A program made the position numbers and the translations under genes. From Artemisia argyi (taxonomy: Eukaryota; Streptophyta; Magnoliopsida; Asterales; Asteraceae), in NCBI GenBank assembly GCA_030686995.1, contig CM060696.1, forward strand, positions 117,477,449-117,541,448: a stretch of 64,000 nt of DNA, written 5' to 3'. This document shows, piece by piece, positions 33,771 through 44,069 of this stretch. Below the pieces are notes generated by a model. That model did no database searches. It had not been told where the DNA came from and was given only the letters and a program-made list of their open reading frames with translations. How positions within the stretch are numbered: position 1 is the first letter of the stretch; every line of letters begins with the position of its first letter.

Positions 33771-33974
33771 TATGCTTGGATTATGTTTGTTAAACAATAT
33801 TTAATTTTTTTGTCTTGTGTGCTATTTTTCCGAAATACATTCGGAAGTACTTGAAATTTTCTTGGAATAATTGTTTGGATAAATGATTAGTATGTTAACT
33901 TGTTTATTATGTTTATTATATGCCTATGAATGCATGCTTTAACTCTTAATTTATATATATACTTGCATGATTAG

Positions 33975-34071
<97 letters not shown>

Positions 34072-34196
34072 TGTATGCTTTATAATAGACCAAAACAAAT
34101 GTGAAATGTCCAAATGGTGCTTGCTGCAAATACAAAACAGAACACAACATTTTTCCAGAAAATTTTTGAAAAATTTTGGTTTCTGGGTCGTCAGAT
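33771..34196 (+). other. E3 spacer between ORF2 and ORF3 with AT microsatellite
   Basis: ORF2 3' region, then a long (AT)n tract (about 33977-34069) and about 125 bp of ordinary AT-rich sequence. No gene seen. Confidence 0.6.
33977..34069. repeat. (AT)n microsatellite
   Basis: About 46 AT units without interruption. Confidence 0.95.
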
Positions 34197-34384
34197 GGGC
34201 GGCCTCCTTAAAATTAAGGGGACCGGCCATCTGAAACAGTTTTTACACTGTTCTTTTTTGCATCTTGTGATCCCTTTTGCTAGTCCCAGCTACCATTTCC
34301 CTTAAAAACTAAACTGATTTTGGAATATAACATTTCAATTTCAAATTAATTCCACTTCTAAACATGTTTTCCCACTATATAATC
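34197..34384 (+). promoter_or_regulatory. E3 internal palindrome cassette and TATA box upstream of ORF3
   Basis: GGCCTCCTTAA / TTAAGGGGACCGGCC (34197-34228) repeats the LTR promoter palindrome. ccatctga follows, and a TATA-like ctatataatcc is found at about 34374-34384, some 56 bp before the ORF3 ATG. Order and content resemble the LTR promoter, suggesting that ORF3 has its own promoter. Confidence 0.55.
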
Positions 34385-34439
34385 CCCATGCATGTTTAAT
34401 TCACATTCCATCATCCTCAAACATTCATCAAACATCATC

Positions 34440-35020
34440 ATGTCATCACCAAGAACCACCTATTCAAACAATGCCAAGAAACAAAAACTTGTCATCATTC
34501 CACCCAAACAACTCTTCATTGATCTTACAAATGAAGACAACACCACTCCATCTCCACCACCTCAATGTTCATCTCCTAGTGCACCAAATGCACCCTCCAA
34601 AACACCTTCAACAAATGGAAACTCTACTTCCTCCATACCATCCACTTCATCCATTAATGACTACATTAACACCCACTTATCTCCTCCACCAATAGTTCAA
34701 CCATCACAACCCTTGCATTAACTCTCTCACTATCACCATTAACACCTCTTGATGCACACTTCTCATCATCCCCTATCAATCCACCAACCTATAACCCCGT
34801 CCCATGGAGCTTACTTGAAGCTCATGGTGACACTTGCCTTTGTTGCATCCACAACCGAACAATTGTGTTCGGACTAAGAGATGAAATGCAATACATGTTT
34901 TCTCACATTGAAAACTTGTTGCATCCACCACCAACAACAAACTCAACTCCTCTACCACCATCAACAAACACTCCTCTTCCATCACCATCTCCATATTCAC
35001 CATCCATTCCTCCCAATTAA
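34440..35020 (+). pseudogene. E3 ORF3: Ser/Pro/Thr-rich accessory protein, frameshifted
   Basis: ATG 34440 opens a frame that stops at 34721. From about 34705 the neighbouring frame (offset by one base) continues to a stop at 35020. That composition fits one protein of about 193 residues broken by a single-base deletion. The N-terminus is basic then hydrophobic (KKQKLVIIPPKQLFIDL). The middle is low-complexity Ser/Pro/Thr. The C-terminal part has a Cys pair (CLCCIHNRT) followed by FGLRDEMQYMFSHIENLL, a likely amphipathic helix. I associate this architecture with Asteraceae retroelements but know no function. The opposite-strand frames are shadows. Confidence 0.55.
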
Positions 35021-35484
35021 ACATGCTTGCTGTCTCACAAATAAAATTATATTAAACCATTTTGGATGGCAAGCTCTAGAGAGGACTTTCATATTTGAGC
35101 TTTGGTTTATTATTTCAATGATGATTGTAAGCCTTTAAAGGCTTTTGTTAGTTGCATTACTTATTTCATTTGTTGATGTAATGCTTGATGAATTTATTTC
35201 ACTTAATTAATGATATGGTTATGTTTAGTTTACTCTTTTGCATGCTATATACATATATATGTTGCTTGCCACTAAATATTTTTGCAAGATATCCATATCT
35301 CGATTCCTTTTGGCCTCAAAACGAGTGGGAGTATACTTCAAGGGGGAGCTTCCATTAACACGGGTTAACCTTTTTTATGCTAACAAAAAGGGGGAGAAGT
35401 GATATAAACTCACAATAATACTTGAATATATACTAATTTTCGATTAATGAGTTTAAATTTTGTAATCATCAAAAAGGGGGAGAT
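35021..35484 (+). other. E3 3' untranslated region with three purine tracts
   Basis: Holds three AAGGGGGAG-type tracts: about 35341-35350, 35387-35398 and 35471-35484. The last abuts the 3' LTR and is the likely plus-strand primer. Multiple tracts of this kind upstream of the 3' LTR are a described Sirevirus feature. Confidence 0.75.
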
Positions 35485-36797
35485 TGTTGACATAAATAAT
35501 GTGTGAAAATGTTATTTATATCTTTCGATATCTCTATATTTTGACAATCACAAAATGTAAAATCGTTAATCGTATAACTACTATGTAAACAAGTATTAAG
35601 CTAGTTTATATCATTATATCCAACTTAATCACTTAAGGTATGGATAAACAAGTGCTTAATACATCTCATGATCAAAGGGGTATTTAATTAACTAACACAA
35701 AGTTTATTTAATTATATAAACATATTATATATTTTTTGAAAAACACTTTTGGTAATAAAGAAAAATGTTTTATTCATACTAAATATATGAATTCAAATTT
35801 TTAACCAAAATCAGTTAGTTTTTCACCAAATAAACTTTCCCCACTAAAAGACAAAGATTCTGGCCGTTTGAGCTGGGCGGCCCCCTTAATTATAAGGGGC
35901 GGTCCCCTTAAAATTAAGGGGACCGGCCTTGATTTAAGGGGACCGGCCACGCTCCTCTGTCAGAATCTTTTGCCTATAAATACCACCTTAAACCTTGATT
36001 TTTGCCTCACCTTTTGCACGAAATTTTCAGATCTATAACTCTCTAAAGATCCTCTAAAACCCTTTGATCATTTGTATATTAATCCTTGTTTCAAGTGATT
36101 CAATCCCTCATCATCCATTCTCATCCAAAGTGCAAAAGAAGAACACTCTTTCTACAACCAAGTTCAAGAAGTGTTGAAGAGTAGTTGTGCATAGTGTATA
36201 TATACATTCATTTGTGAATATTGTGTTGTGCTTGTTATATATTGTTTAGAAGATATAGAAGTTGTGTAGGAAGTAGAAGTTGATTAGTAGTGAAGTAGGT
36301 TAGTTGTGAAGATTGGTGTGAAGTAGAAGATCGGTGTGAAGTAGAAGATTGGTGTGTAGAAGATAGGTGTGAAGAAGATTGGTGTGCAGTATATTGGTGT
36401 GAAGAAGTTGTGTAGAAGTAGTGATCAAGTTGTGAAGTTATTGTGGTGTGTAAATTGGTGTGTAAGGTTTTCTCCGCCAAAAGGGAGTTTTTGGACATAG
36501 TGAAGAAAACTCTCGAGTAGGTGACTCGGGGAGTGGAGTAGGAACAAGGAAGGTGTCCTTGTAGCCGAACCACTATAAATCCTTGTATTGTGGTTTGATC
36601 TTTCCAACTCTTCTCATTACTCATTTATTTATCTTTACTATATTAGCTTTGTTAGTTAGTTACCATACAATTGTTCATATAGTGCAAGTATTGAGTTCAC
36701 ATAAACTAGAATCGAAGTTTTTAAAACAAACTTGTGTTTATAAATTTAAAAGAACATAAAACTATTCAACCCCCCCCCCCCCTTCTAGTTTTCCACA
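35485..36797 (+). repeat. E3 3' LTR
   Basis: Partner of 12317-13628 with about 12 substitutions by eye and a slightly longer C run. The same palindrome block (about 35876-35950), TATA box (about 35975-35982) and minisatellite are present. The terminus ttccaca is followed by TSD AAATG (36798-36802). Confidence 0.94.
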
Positions 36798-37206
36798 AAA
36801 TGTCTGACGCCGTCAACTCGCCGCCCATAGTGATATCGGATTGCCTAGATCCAGATTTGATGCCGTCATGTGCAAAGTTACTCTAGGTCGTCACATGCAA
36901 TTGGACCATGACGGCCTATGGTGACGCCGTCACGGACTTTATCCACTTCCACCTCTTGTTTTACTCTTGATGTCGTCGTGAAGAGACTTGTGACGCTGTT
37001 AGGTACTGTTCCCAGCAAGGAAAATTAAGACTTTGCCATTTTCTTCACTTTTATGCTCTAAAACGTCCAAAAGGCTTCCTTTTCCAGAATTCACTCCAAA
37101 AGTAACTAAAATCACAAAAGGAACGATTTAGGGCAATATTTGATCAAATAAATTCAATTCCGGGCTTAAATTACCCCCTAAAAACGTCTCATTTTTCGCC
37201 TCATCA
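36798..37206 (-). repeat. E2m 3' LTR, right segment
   Basis: Resumes the E2m LTR after E3 and ends GCCTCATCA, the reverse complement of the TGATGAGGC start. It contains reverse-strand TGACG(G/C)CGTCA elements (for example at about 36805-36815). Compared with the 5' LTR (42623-44069) it lacks a short segment within the TGACG array. Confidence 0.92.
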
Positions 37207-39668
37207 TATACCCTTACACTTGAGATTTGCTTGTCCTCAAGCAAATGCGCTTTTGTTCTAATCAAAATACAAGTTAGGGGTCATTTAACACTAATATAAA
37301 AGTAATTACAACAAATAATTGTTCCACTAAAGACCAAAAACAAGCACGGAGGTCATACACTAGCACCTCACAAATAGTGTTTAGATACTCACATCTCTCG
37401 GGTGTAATAAAGTATATATCACAATATGGAAATGGTAAACATATCTCACTACCTGTCATAGCAAAATAGATTACCATATGCTTGAGAAAGGATCAAACCT
37501 CCACCACATGGCGTAAGCACCTAGGATAAACTATCAAAGAGGTCTTTTAAAGGGTTATAACGTTAGGTGTAGGGATATGGAATACACGGTTTTGTTGGAT
37601 AAAGGCAATCTTTACTGATGGCGAGTTAATCATCTTGGTTAATTACATGTACAATATGGCGTTGCTAAGCCAAGACTAGACTCGACTTAAGCTAATAAAT
37701 GAAAAATAACAAAAACATAAAACAAACATAGAATGAAACGGGATGGTAGTCCGTATGTTTTTTTTTTTTCTATATTTTTTTTTCTTTTTCTATTTTTTTT
37801 GATTTTTTTTTTTTAATTGCATACACTCTTACCCTACCATCCAAAATAATACATCATAGGGAATGAACATTCCCCTTACACTTGAATTTTTACATACTTT
37901 ACAATAAACTAATCTAATGACTCGAATCAAGATAATCAAAAACACTTGAAGTACTTTTAAGATTAACGCACATATGGGGGTAATAATATGATGTTCTTCC
38001 CCATTACTCCATAACACAAGTACTTTACCCATGAGTCCCAATTGTCCCAAAACAATATATACAAGGATATGACTCGACTTAGCAACCATGTAATCAATTA
38101 GATAATTAACTAAGGGTTTAAACAAATAACAATAATGCACTAAAGATGAGTGCATACACGGAAGGCTAAGGCGATTTGGGTGTACATTTAAGTGGGTTGT
38201 AACAAATTCTTCCTTTAAGTAAAATGCTTAAAGTTAGAAATGAAAAGATAGGCTCGGAGGGGTGTACTAGGGGTTTCGTGTACTAAAAATGAGTACAACG
38301 CTAAGGTGTGGGAAAAATTAGTTGACTTTACCAGCCAAGTAATATGACTTAAATGGTCAAGTAATTATGATACGGGTTTAACACAAGGGCGATCCTAATG
38401 CCTCTTATCATGTAGTAAATCCTACTACACGAACGTAGTCTCACTAGCGGTCTCAGGATGCATCACTAACGCAAGTTCTAGAATCTAAATGCTACCGGTA
38501 CACTCATAAGCACTTAGAATGAATGCTTTTCCTATCAAATCTAAAGGCGAACCTCACATATTTGGGTGGAAAATTTTTCTAAATAGTACGGTTTTGTGCT
38601 AGTCATACAACTCCTATCCATGAGACACTTGCTAAGGCTAAAGTTTCACTCCTAAATGTTGTAAAAAAATTTAAATTTGGCGCTAAAATTACACTAACAA
38701 GTATTTCTCTTAGTTTTATTACACACCTACCATCAAACAAACAAACTCAAGTGCAATTGTATCCTATATGGTATCATCATTTACCCTCCCCTTACACTTA
38801 GGATGAACATTGTCTCCAATGTTCAATTAAAGAATGTAAAAGTGAAATAGGTTAAAGAATGAAATCAAATACTCCCCTGATTTGTTCGGTGTGGATAGCG
38901 TGGTAACAAGGTTAGATCTTCCTCCAAGAAAATGAACAATCAAAGCTTCCCTTCCAGAAAAATAAATCATCTTCTTATCATACATAACCTGTTAAACCTG
39001 AGAAAACAAACAAGGCAACCTCGCGTAAAATCGGCGGCAATCTATATATATTAAGAAGTCCTAGAAAACAAATTAAGATATAATGCTTGTGGAATGAATG
39101 TTTTCAGATTTCCTGGAGTTTATAAAACTAAAAAATAAAAACTTTAAGACTCCATTAGAAAAACAAAACTAGCAAAATTTCCAGAATTTTACACATGACG
39201 CCGTCAGGAGTTAACTCCTGACGCCGTCAGAAGTGACCTGCAGAAATCTTTACGTTAAGTTTCCGGAAAATTTCTGGAAAAACTTATGTCCTACTTACTG
39301 GAAAATCCTGCAAAACATCATTATGACTCGATACAAGCATTTGACTCTAACAAATACTAATACACATGTTCATTTAATATTGTGGAGAATCAAGATCAAT
39401 TTCGTTCTTAAAAACAAATTTGGGGTTTCCCCTTACACTTATCTTTTGCGAAATACATTTGTATGAAGTTAAGACGAAGTTAAACGACAAAATAAAGCAT
39501 TTTCACAATTTTAGTTAGAAACATGATCTACCAACAATAAAAATAAAGCATGCATACGGAAACAAATAACAATCAAACAAATAAAACTCACACAAAACAT
39601 GGGTTGCCTCCCAAGAAGGGCTTTTCTTTATTTATGAGTCTTGTAGCTAGACTCAAGGTCATGGGTAA
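37207..39668 (-). other. E2m 3' untranslated region
   Basis: No credible gene. Matches 19416-21874 of E2p in reverse. Contains the purine tract (tatacccttacactt on the plus strand, 37207-37221), a T run, and two TGACGCCGTCA palindromes 23 bp apart (39196-39206, 39219-39229) that here flank a perfect palindromic core (39205-39220). Small frames at 37274-37477 and 37829-38155 are conserved only as DNA. Confidence 0.7.
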
Positions 39669-41286
39669 TTACGTGACCTCATCGTTGGTCTCATTCTCCA
39701 GGTCATCTCCTATCTCGGTATCGCTTTCATAGTGCAGGTATTTTGGGTCTTCAAACTCAAAGATATCTTCTCGATATTTGGATCCAAGTTTACTAACATC
39801 CTTAAAGAATCCACATGATAAATCAGAAGTGTTCTTACATCCTCTCCGAACATCTTCATCACATAAGATAAGTTGAGAACCTAGCTTATCTAGCCCATCA
39901 CAATCAATTCCTTTGAGGTACTTCCTCTTGTATGGCGTTTGGTATGACACCCTCCTAATTCCGTCAGCGAAGGTCATGATTCCATTCCGGCCGTCAACCA
40001 TTAAGTTAGTGATTTCACAAAAGGGCGCTCCGAAAACAACTTGTGACAACCTTGGGTCGACATAGTCCTCAATGTTGTCCACAATCGTAAAGTCCATTGT
40101 GAATGCCATATTTCCTACGAATACCTGGATTTCATGATCTCTACCAACAACATTTTCTCCTTTATAAATCATTCCCCATCTACAGATATTGTTATAGTGG
40201 AATAGGGACATAAAATTCTTAGGTAGGAACACGTTAATGTAGACATTATCGAAATACTTGTGACCGATCATACAAGGGATTTTGAGGTTATTCGGATCAC
40301 GCTGCTTTATCCTCCCTGGTTTTCCATCCTTTGATCCATATATATTCCATTCTAGTGACGGACGGTACTCGTATACCTCCTCATTACCCTTCCGAAAAAT
40401 CACCTTCCTGACGCCATTGGTGAATAAGGCACTACCATCCTTCTCATCAAGGATTACTCCCGATTCATCGACAAATGGTTTACTGAGAACGAGGTTGGTT
40501 AATGTTAGATTAGTTACAGATTCTATGTCATCGACTACGGTGAGGTCAATGTTATAGACGAATTCTCCAATCATAACCAATAGATTTTTTATAATTCTGA
40601 AGTTATTGATTCTTTCATACAATGTATATTCAGGAAAGGCTTCGTTGTAAAGGGAAAGGGGGATTATGTTGACAGGGAGGTTAGGATCTATATGAGTATC
40701 GGTTAAGAGCTTCTTCCTAGTAGTGCAGGAAATCTTGAAAACTTTAGAGTTGCTTCCCTTAATCCTATCACTACCCCCTTTAGTCATATCCACCAAATTT
40801 TTCTCGGGTTCCTCTATAATAGATTTACCCAAAATTGCTAGATTCCTCGTATGCCCTTTTGGTCTCTCTTTCGCTTTATCCAATTTGCCTGACTCTCGTG
40901 TGACGGAGTCCACGAATGGGTTGGCAAGGCTCTTGGCCAATTCGTGGTCTAGTTCCGAGGTTTCATCCTTAACTTCATGACCCTTATTTCCAGTTGGTTG
41001 TTGGCTCTGGTCAGGTGTAGGAGCAGATATTGTGGTGATAGTATTCACAAAATGGATTGGTCCAAGGGGGATAACAGGGTCCCTCACGTCCTTTACCTTT
41101 GGTGACAGATGTTTAAAGAGTTTACTAGGACTTTTTATTTTCACACGGGAGGTTGGCTGATTCATGATGGTAACAGATTTGACCTCTTCAGCCTGAATCG
41201 GTTTATTAACAGCATGCTCTTTAATAGCAGTTAACAGATTACAAATCTTGTTATTCATATCGGCTTGCTGTTGTCTAGGAGTGCTG
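39669..41286 (-). pseudogene. E2m second ORF: two tandem retropepsin-like domains without catalytic motif
   Basis: A long frame overlapping the end of gag. It becomes meaningful from about 41286, where it continues the gag sense after a shift of +1. A Ser/Lys/Pro-rich linker (about 180 residues) precedes two related domains. The first has LPVNIIPLSLYNE followed about 60 residues on by LVLSKPF. The second has LPKNFMSLFHYNN followed by VVFGAPF. Athila proteases have an Asp-Leu-Gly-Ala-Ser motif before the Asn and LILGRPF at the second place. Here Asp-Pro-Asn or Val-Phe replaces the active site. Domain two is homologous by eye to the E2p protein. The frame ends in an acidic tail at 39669. No RT follows. 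I infer catalytically dead or strongly altered retropepsin folds. Confidence 0.65.
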
Positions 41287-42453
41287 TAATTCTTGAGAGA
41301 GAATGAACTTTCGCAAGGCATCTTCATAGCTTTGCCTAGGAGTGCTTTGTGATGGAAAATGCTCGGACCATTCAAGTGGAAGGGAATCATTGAAGGATAC
41401 GCTCCGAGTTTGGTATCCTCTGAAATTAGGTTTATCCATCCATGCCTCATTGGCCTCGTCAAAGTTTTGAGGACCTCGATCAACGTGTGACGATGTGAAT
41501 TCCTTAAAAGCATGTTTTGGAAGCTCCATGCAGTTATGAGTTTCATAAGGGCCATTACACAATCTACACGCAGAAGTGATTTTGTTCACTTGGCTTAAAG
41601 GCTTAGGAGCTTCGTAAGATTTCACGAGAAACTTGACTTGGTCCTCAAGTTCCATGATCCTACGGTCGGGAGTGCTAGATTTGTTCGAAGGCAAAGATAT
41701 TACCTTGACCGTTTTGTTCAAATTACGGGGATCGTTCCAACTTTTGTTGTCATAGAGAGCAAGATCTTCTATGAGTTCCCATGATTCTTCCGCACTTAGA
41801 TCACGTAGCTTACCACCGGCTGATTGGTCAATGGTTCGCCTTGTGGAGAGATCGATATGGTCATAGAAGATTTGGACTTGGAGCCAAAGATCTATGCCAT
41901 GATAAGGGACTTTTTGGAGTAAGTCCTTGAAACGAGTCCATGCTTCATATAAAGTTTCACCATGACGTTGTTGGAACATCAAGATATCATTTCTAAGCTT
42001 GGCAGTTCTCCCCGGTGGGAAAAATTGAGCAAGGAAACGAGTGGTGAGATTATCCCATGAGGTAATAGATCCCGTGGGTAAACGTTCAAGCCATTGACTA
42101 GCTTGATCACGTAGAGAGAATTGGAATAGGCGTAATCGGGTTGACTCTCTAGTTGTAACATCAAGGTCTATAGAATCTACAATTTTAAGGAAATCCTTGA
42201 GATGTTGATTAGGATCTTCGGAACAAAGTCCATGGAATGCACATCCGCTTTGCACCAACTGGATGGTGTCGAATCGCAAGGGGGACACATTGGCTCCTTG
42301 GGCGAGCTCAATAGTGTTTCGATAGCCTTGGTGGCTAGGAAGGGAATACTCTCCTATGGTTCGGGGCCTAAGAGGTTGGTTTGCTAGTGGTGGGTTTTGT
42401 GGGTGGTTTTGTTGTGGTGGGTTGATGGGTTCAAAGATGTTACCACCTTCCAT
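41275..42453 (-). CDS. gag: E2m Athila-type gag
   Basis: A 392-aa frame from ATG 42453 (reverse strand), about 145 bp after the primer site. Residues about 85-230 form a retrotransposon gag capsid domain with recognisable Athila phrases (SLRDQASQWLERLPTGSI, FLAQFFPP, ETLYEAWTRFKDLL). A short linker leads to CRLCNGPYETHNC, which fits the Athila-type knuckle C-x2-C-x3-H-x4-C with Tyr in place of His, so zinc binding is doubtful. The frame stops at TAG 41275-41277, while the protein sense continues in the +1 frame (to 39669). That is either a single-base insertion or a frameshift site. No stops lie inside the capsid part. Confidence 0.82.
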   Translation of the reverse strand: MEGGNIFEPINPPQQNHPQNPPLANQPLRPRTIGEYSLPSHQGYRNTIELAQGANVSPLRFDTIQLVQSGCAFHGLCSEDPNQHLKDFLKIVDSIDLDVTTRESTRLRLFQFSLRDQASQWLERLPTGSITSWDNLTTRFLAQFFPPGRTAKLRNDILMFQQRHGETLYEAWTRFKDLLQKVPYHGIDLWLQVQIFYDHIDLSTRRTIDQSAGGKLRDLSAEESWELIEDLALYDNKSWNDPRNLNKTVKVISLPSNKSSTPDRRIMELEDQVKFLVKSYEAPKPLSQVNKITSACRLCNGPYETHNCMELPKHAFKEFTSSHVDRGPQNFDEANEAWMDKPNFRGYQTRSVSFNDSLPLEWSEHFPSQSTPRQSYEDALRKFILSQELQHS

Positions 42454-42598
42454 GAAGTCGGATGGTAAAGATTACAAACAAAGACACGAAGAAATAAGAT
42501 AGACTAAAGAAAACTTAAAAATAAAAATAAAATCTTACAAGAAAGGAATCTAGCAAGTAGACCTAATAAAAAGAAATCCTAACCTAGACAATAACTAT

Positions 42599-42616
42599 TC
42601 CCCGGAAGCGGCGCCA
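42599..42616 (-). other. E2m primer binding site (tRNA-Asp type)
   Basis: On the reverse strand TGGCGCCGCTTCCGGGGA, six bases after the LTR end at 42623; two mismatches to the expected complement of tRNA-Asp and identical to the E1 site at 3976. Confidence 0.88.
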
Positions 42617-42622
42617 AAAACT

Positions 42623-44069
42623 TGATGCGTGGGAATTGCACCAGGCTTTACCTCTCGAGGGATCTCGAGAGGCTTACAACCCCCACCAGGCAGTGTACTT
42701 GATCGTTGTAGTATAGTATAGTGACAAGTACCGGGGGATTGATTGTTCAACTCAGGAATAGTGTCGCTAGGATTAGAAAGCCTAAAAACTAGGTCTAGAG
42801 GTGAGGGATGATTCTTTTTGTATTTTTATATTTTTATGAAAGCAATTAAAATCTCGGGTTTTTGGAAGAGTAGGCAGAATTAGTTGCTAATCAACTAACC
42901 CAATAACTAAATATGCAATCAAAAATAAAATAACAAAAATGAAAATAAAGATAATTAAACCAGCGGTGTGAACAATAATAGGGAAAATTGTGTTTACTTA
43001 GATTTCATTACTCCCTAGATATCTTTTACAGGTTGATAGTTTGTTACAATTGCGTGGATGACGGGTTATATTCCTTAATACCATTCGTGGGGTGGTGTAT
43101 GTACTTCCCCAACTCTATAAGCTCCTACTTCACTCTTATGTTGAGCCTGCAAGAAGCTCCTAACATGGGATTATTAGAATTCGCTCATGCATTAAATACA
43201 ACCATAATAACCTAGTACGCCTTGGTTCATGTTTCTTAAGACGTTCAAGCATGTTACCCTATGGAAGTCTGCCAGTTTTCTTAAGCCTAACATCGAAATC
43301 ATTCATCCATAACAACTATAAACAAACAATCAACCCAGAATTAACATCTAGGTTTCACTACATCTAAGCAAACACACAAGAGATCTAGCCTAGCATGTTA
43401 AATTCAAGACAAGCGTAAGATATATTCAAACAACACATAGACATATTGAATGAATTGAAAGGATACTTATCTTAATTGAACATGAAAGGTTTCAAAGGGT
43501 AAAAACCCTTAAAAGAGCAGTAAAATTTGAGCTAGGGTTTCTCCAAGTTATCCTTCTAAAGTTATATATTAATGAATGAAAAGTGCAAAACTATATATAG
43601 ATTTTCCATCGTGACGGTGTCAAGAAGAAATGTCTGACGCCGTCAACTCGCCGCCCTTAGTGATATCGGATTGCCTAGATCCAGATTTGACGTCGTCATG
43701 TGCAAAGTTACTCTGGGCCGTCACATGTAATTGTACCATGACGGCCTATGGTGACGCTGTCATGTCTTTAGTGTAAAACTCTCTGGACCGTCACGGACTT
43801 TATCCACTTCCACCTCTTGTTTTACTCTTGACGCCGTCATGAAGAGACTTGTGACGCCATCAGGTACTGTTCGCAGCAAGGAAAATTAAGACTTTGCCGT
43901 TTTCTTCACTTTTATGCTCCAAAAACGTCCAAAATGCTTCCTTTTCTAGAATTCACTCTAAAAGTACCTAAAATCACAAAAGGAACGATTTAGGGCAATA
44001 TTTGATCAAATAAATTCAATTCCGGGGCTTAAATGACCCTCTAAAAACTGTTTATTTTTCGCCTCATCA
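42623..44069 (-). repeat. E2m 5' LTR
   Basis: 1447 bp. Contains the tRNA-Asp-like segment (about 42701-42733), a TATA box on the reverse strand (ctatatatag near 43592-43601), and several TGACG(G/C)CGTCA-type elements (about 43613-43862). More repeats of this element are present than in E2p. It ends GCCTCATCA at 44069 and is followed by the ATGG target duplicate. Confidence 0.93.

Larger units (their letters stand above)
12317..36797 (+). mobile_element. E3: Sirevirus-like Copia derivative without pol
   Basis: LTRs 12317-13628 and 35485-36797 (1312 and 1313 bp, about 12 substitutions by eye) start TGTTGACAT and end TTCCACA, with perfect TSD AAATG (12312-12316, 36798-36802). After removal of E4 the internal region is about 6.9 kb. 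It has an initiator-Met-type primer site, a Copia gag with one CCHC knuckle, and two accessory ORFs at the 3' side. No protease, integrase or RT was found. Three purine tracts of the AAGGGGGAG type precede the 3' LTR, and GC-rich palindromes sit before the TATA box. Both are features I know from Sireviruses. The gag and accessory proteins are of kinds I associate with Asteraceae. Confidence 0.9.
11307..44069 (-). mobile_element. E2m: non-autonomous Athila-like element inserted in E1 RT
   Basis: Minus-strand element with TGATGAGGC...GCATCA LTRs. The 5' LTR is 42623-44069. The 3' LTR is split by E3 into 11307-12316 and 36798-37206. ATGG flanks both ends (11303-11306 and 44070-44073), and the RT codons on the two sides join in frame, so the boundaries are firm. 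The internal region (37207-42622) carries a tRNA-Asp-type primer site, an Athila-type gag and a second ORF with two retropepsin-like domains, but no RT, RNase H or integrase. LTR family and 3' untranslated region match E2p. Mobilisation would need pol in trans. Confidence 0.92.
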
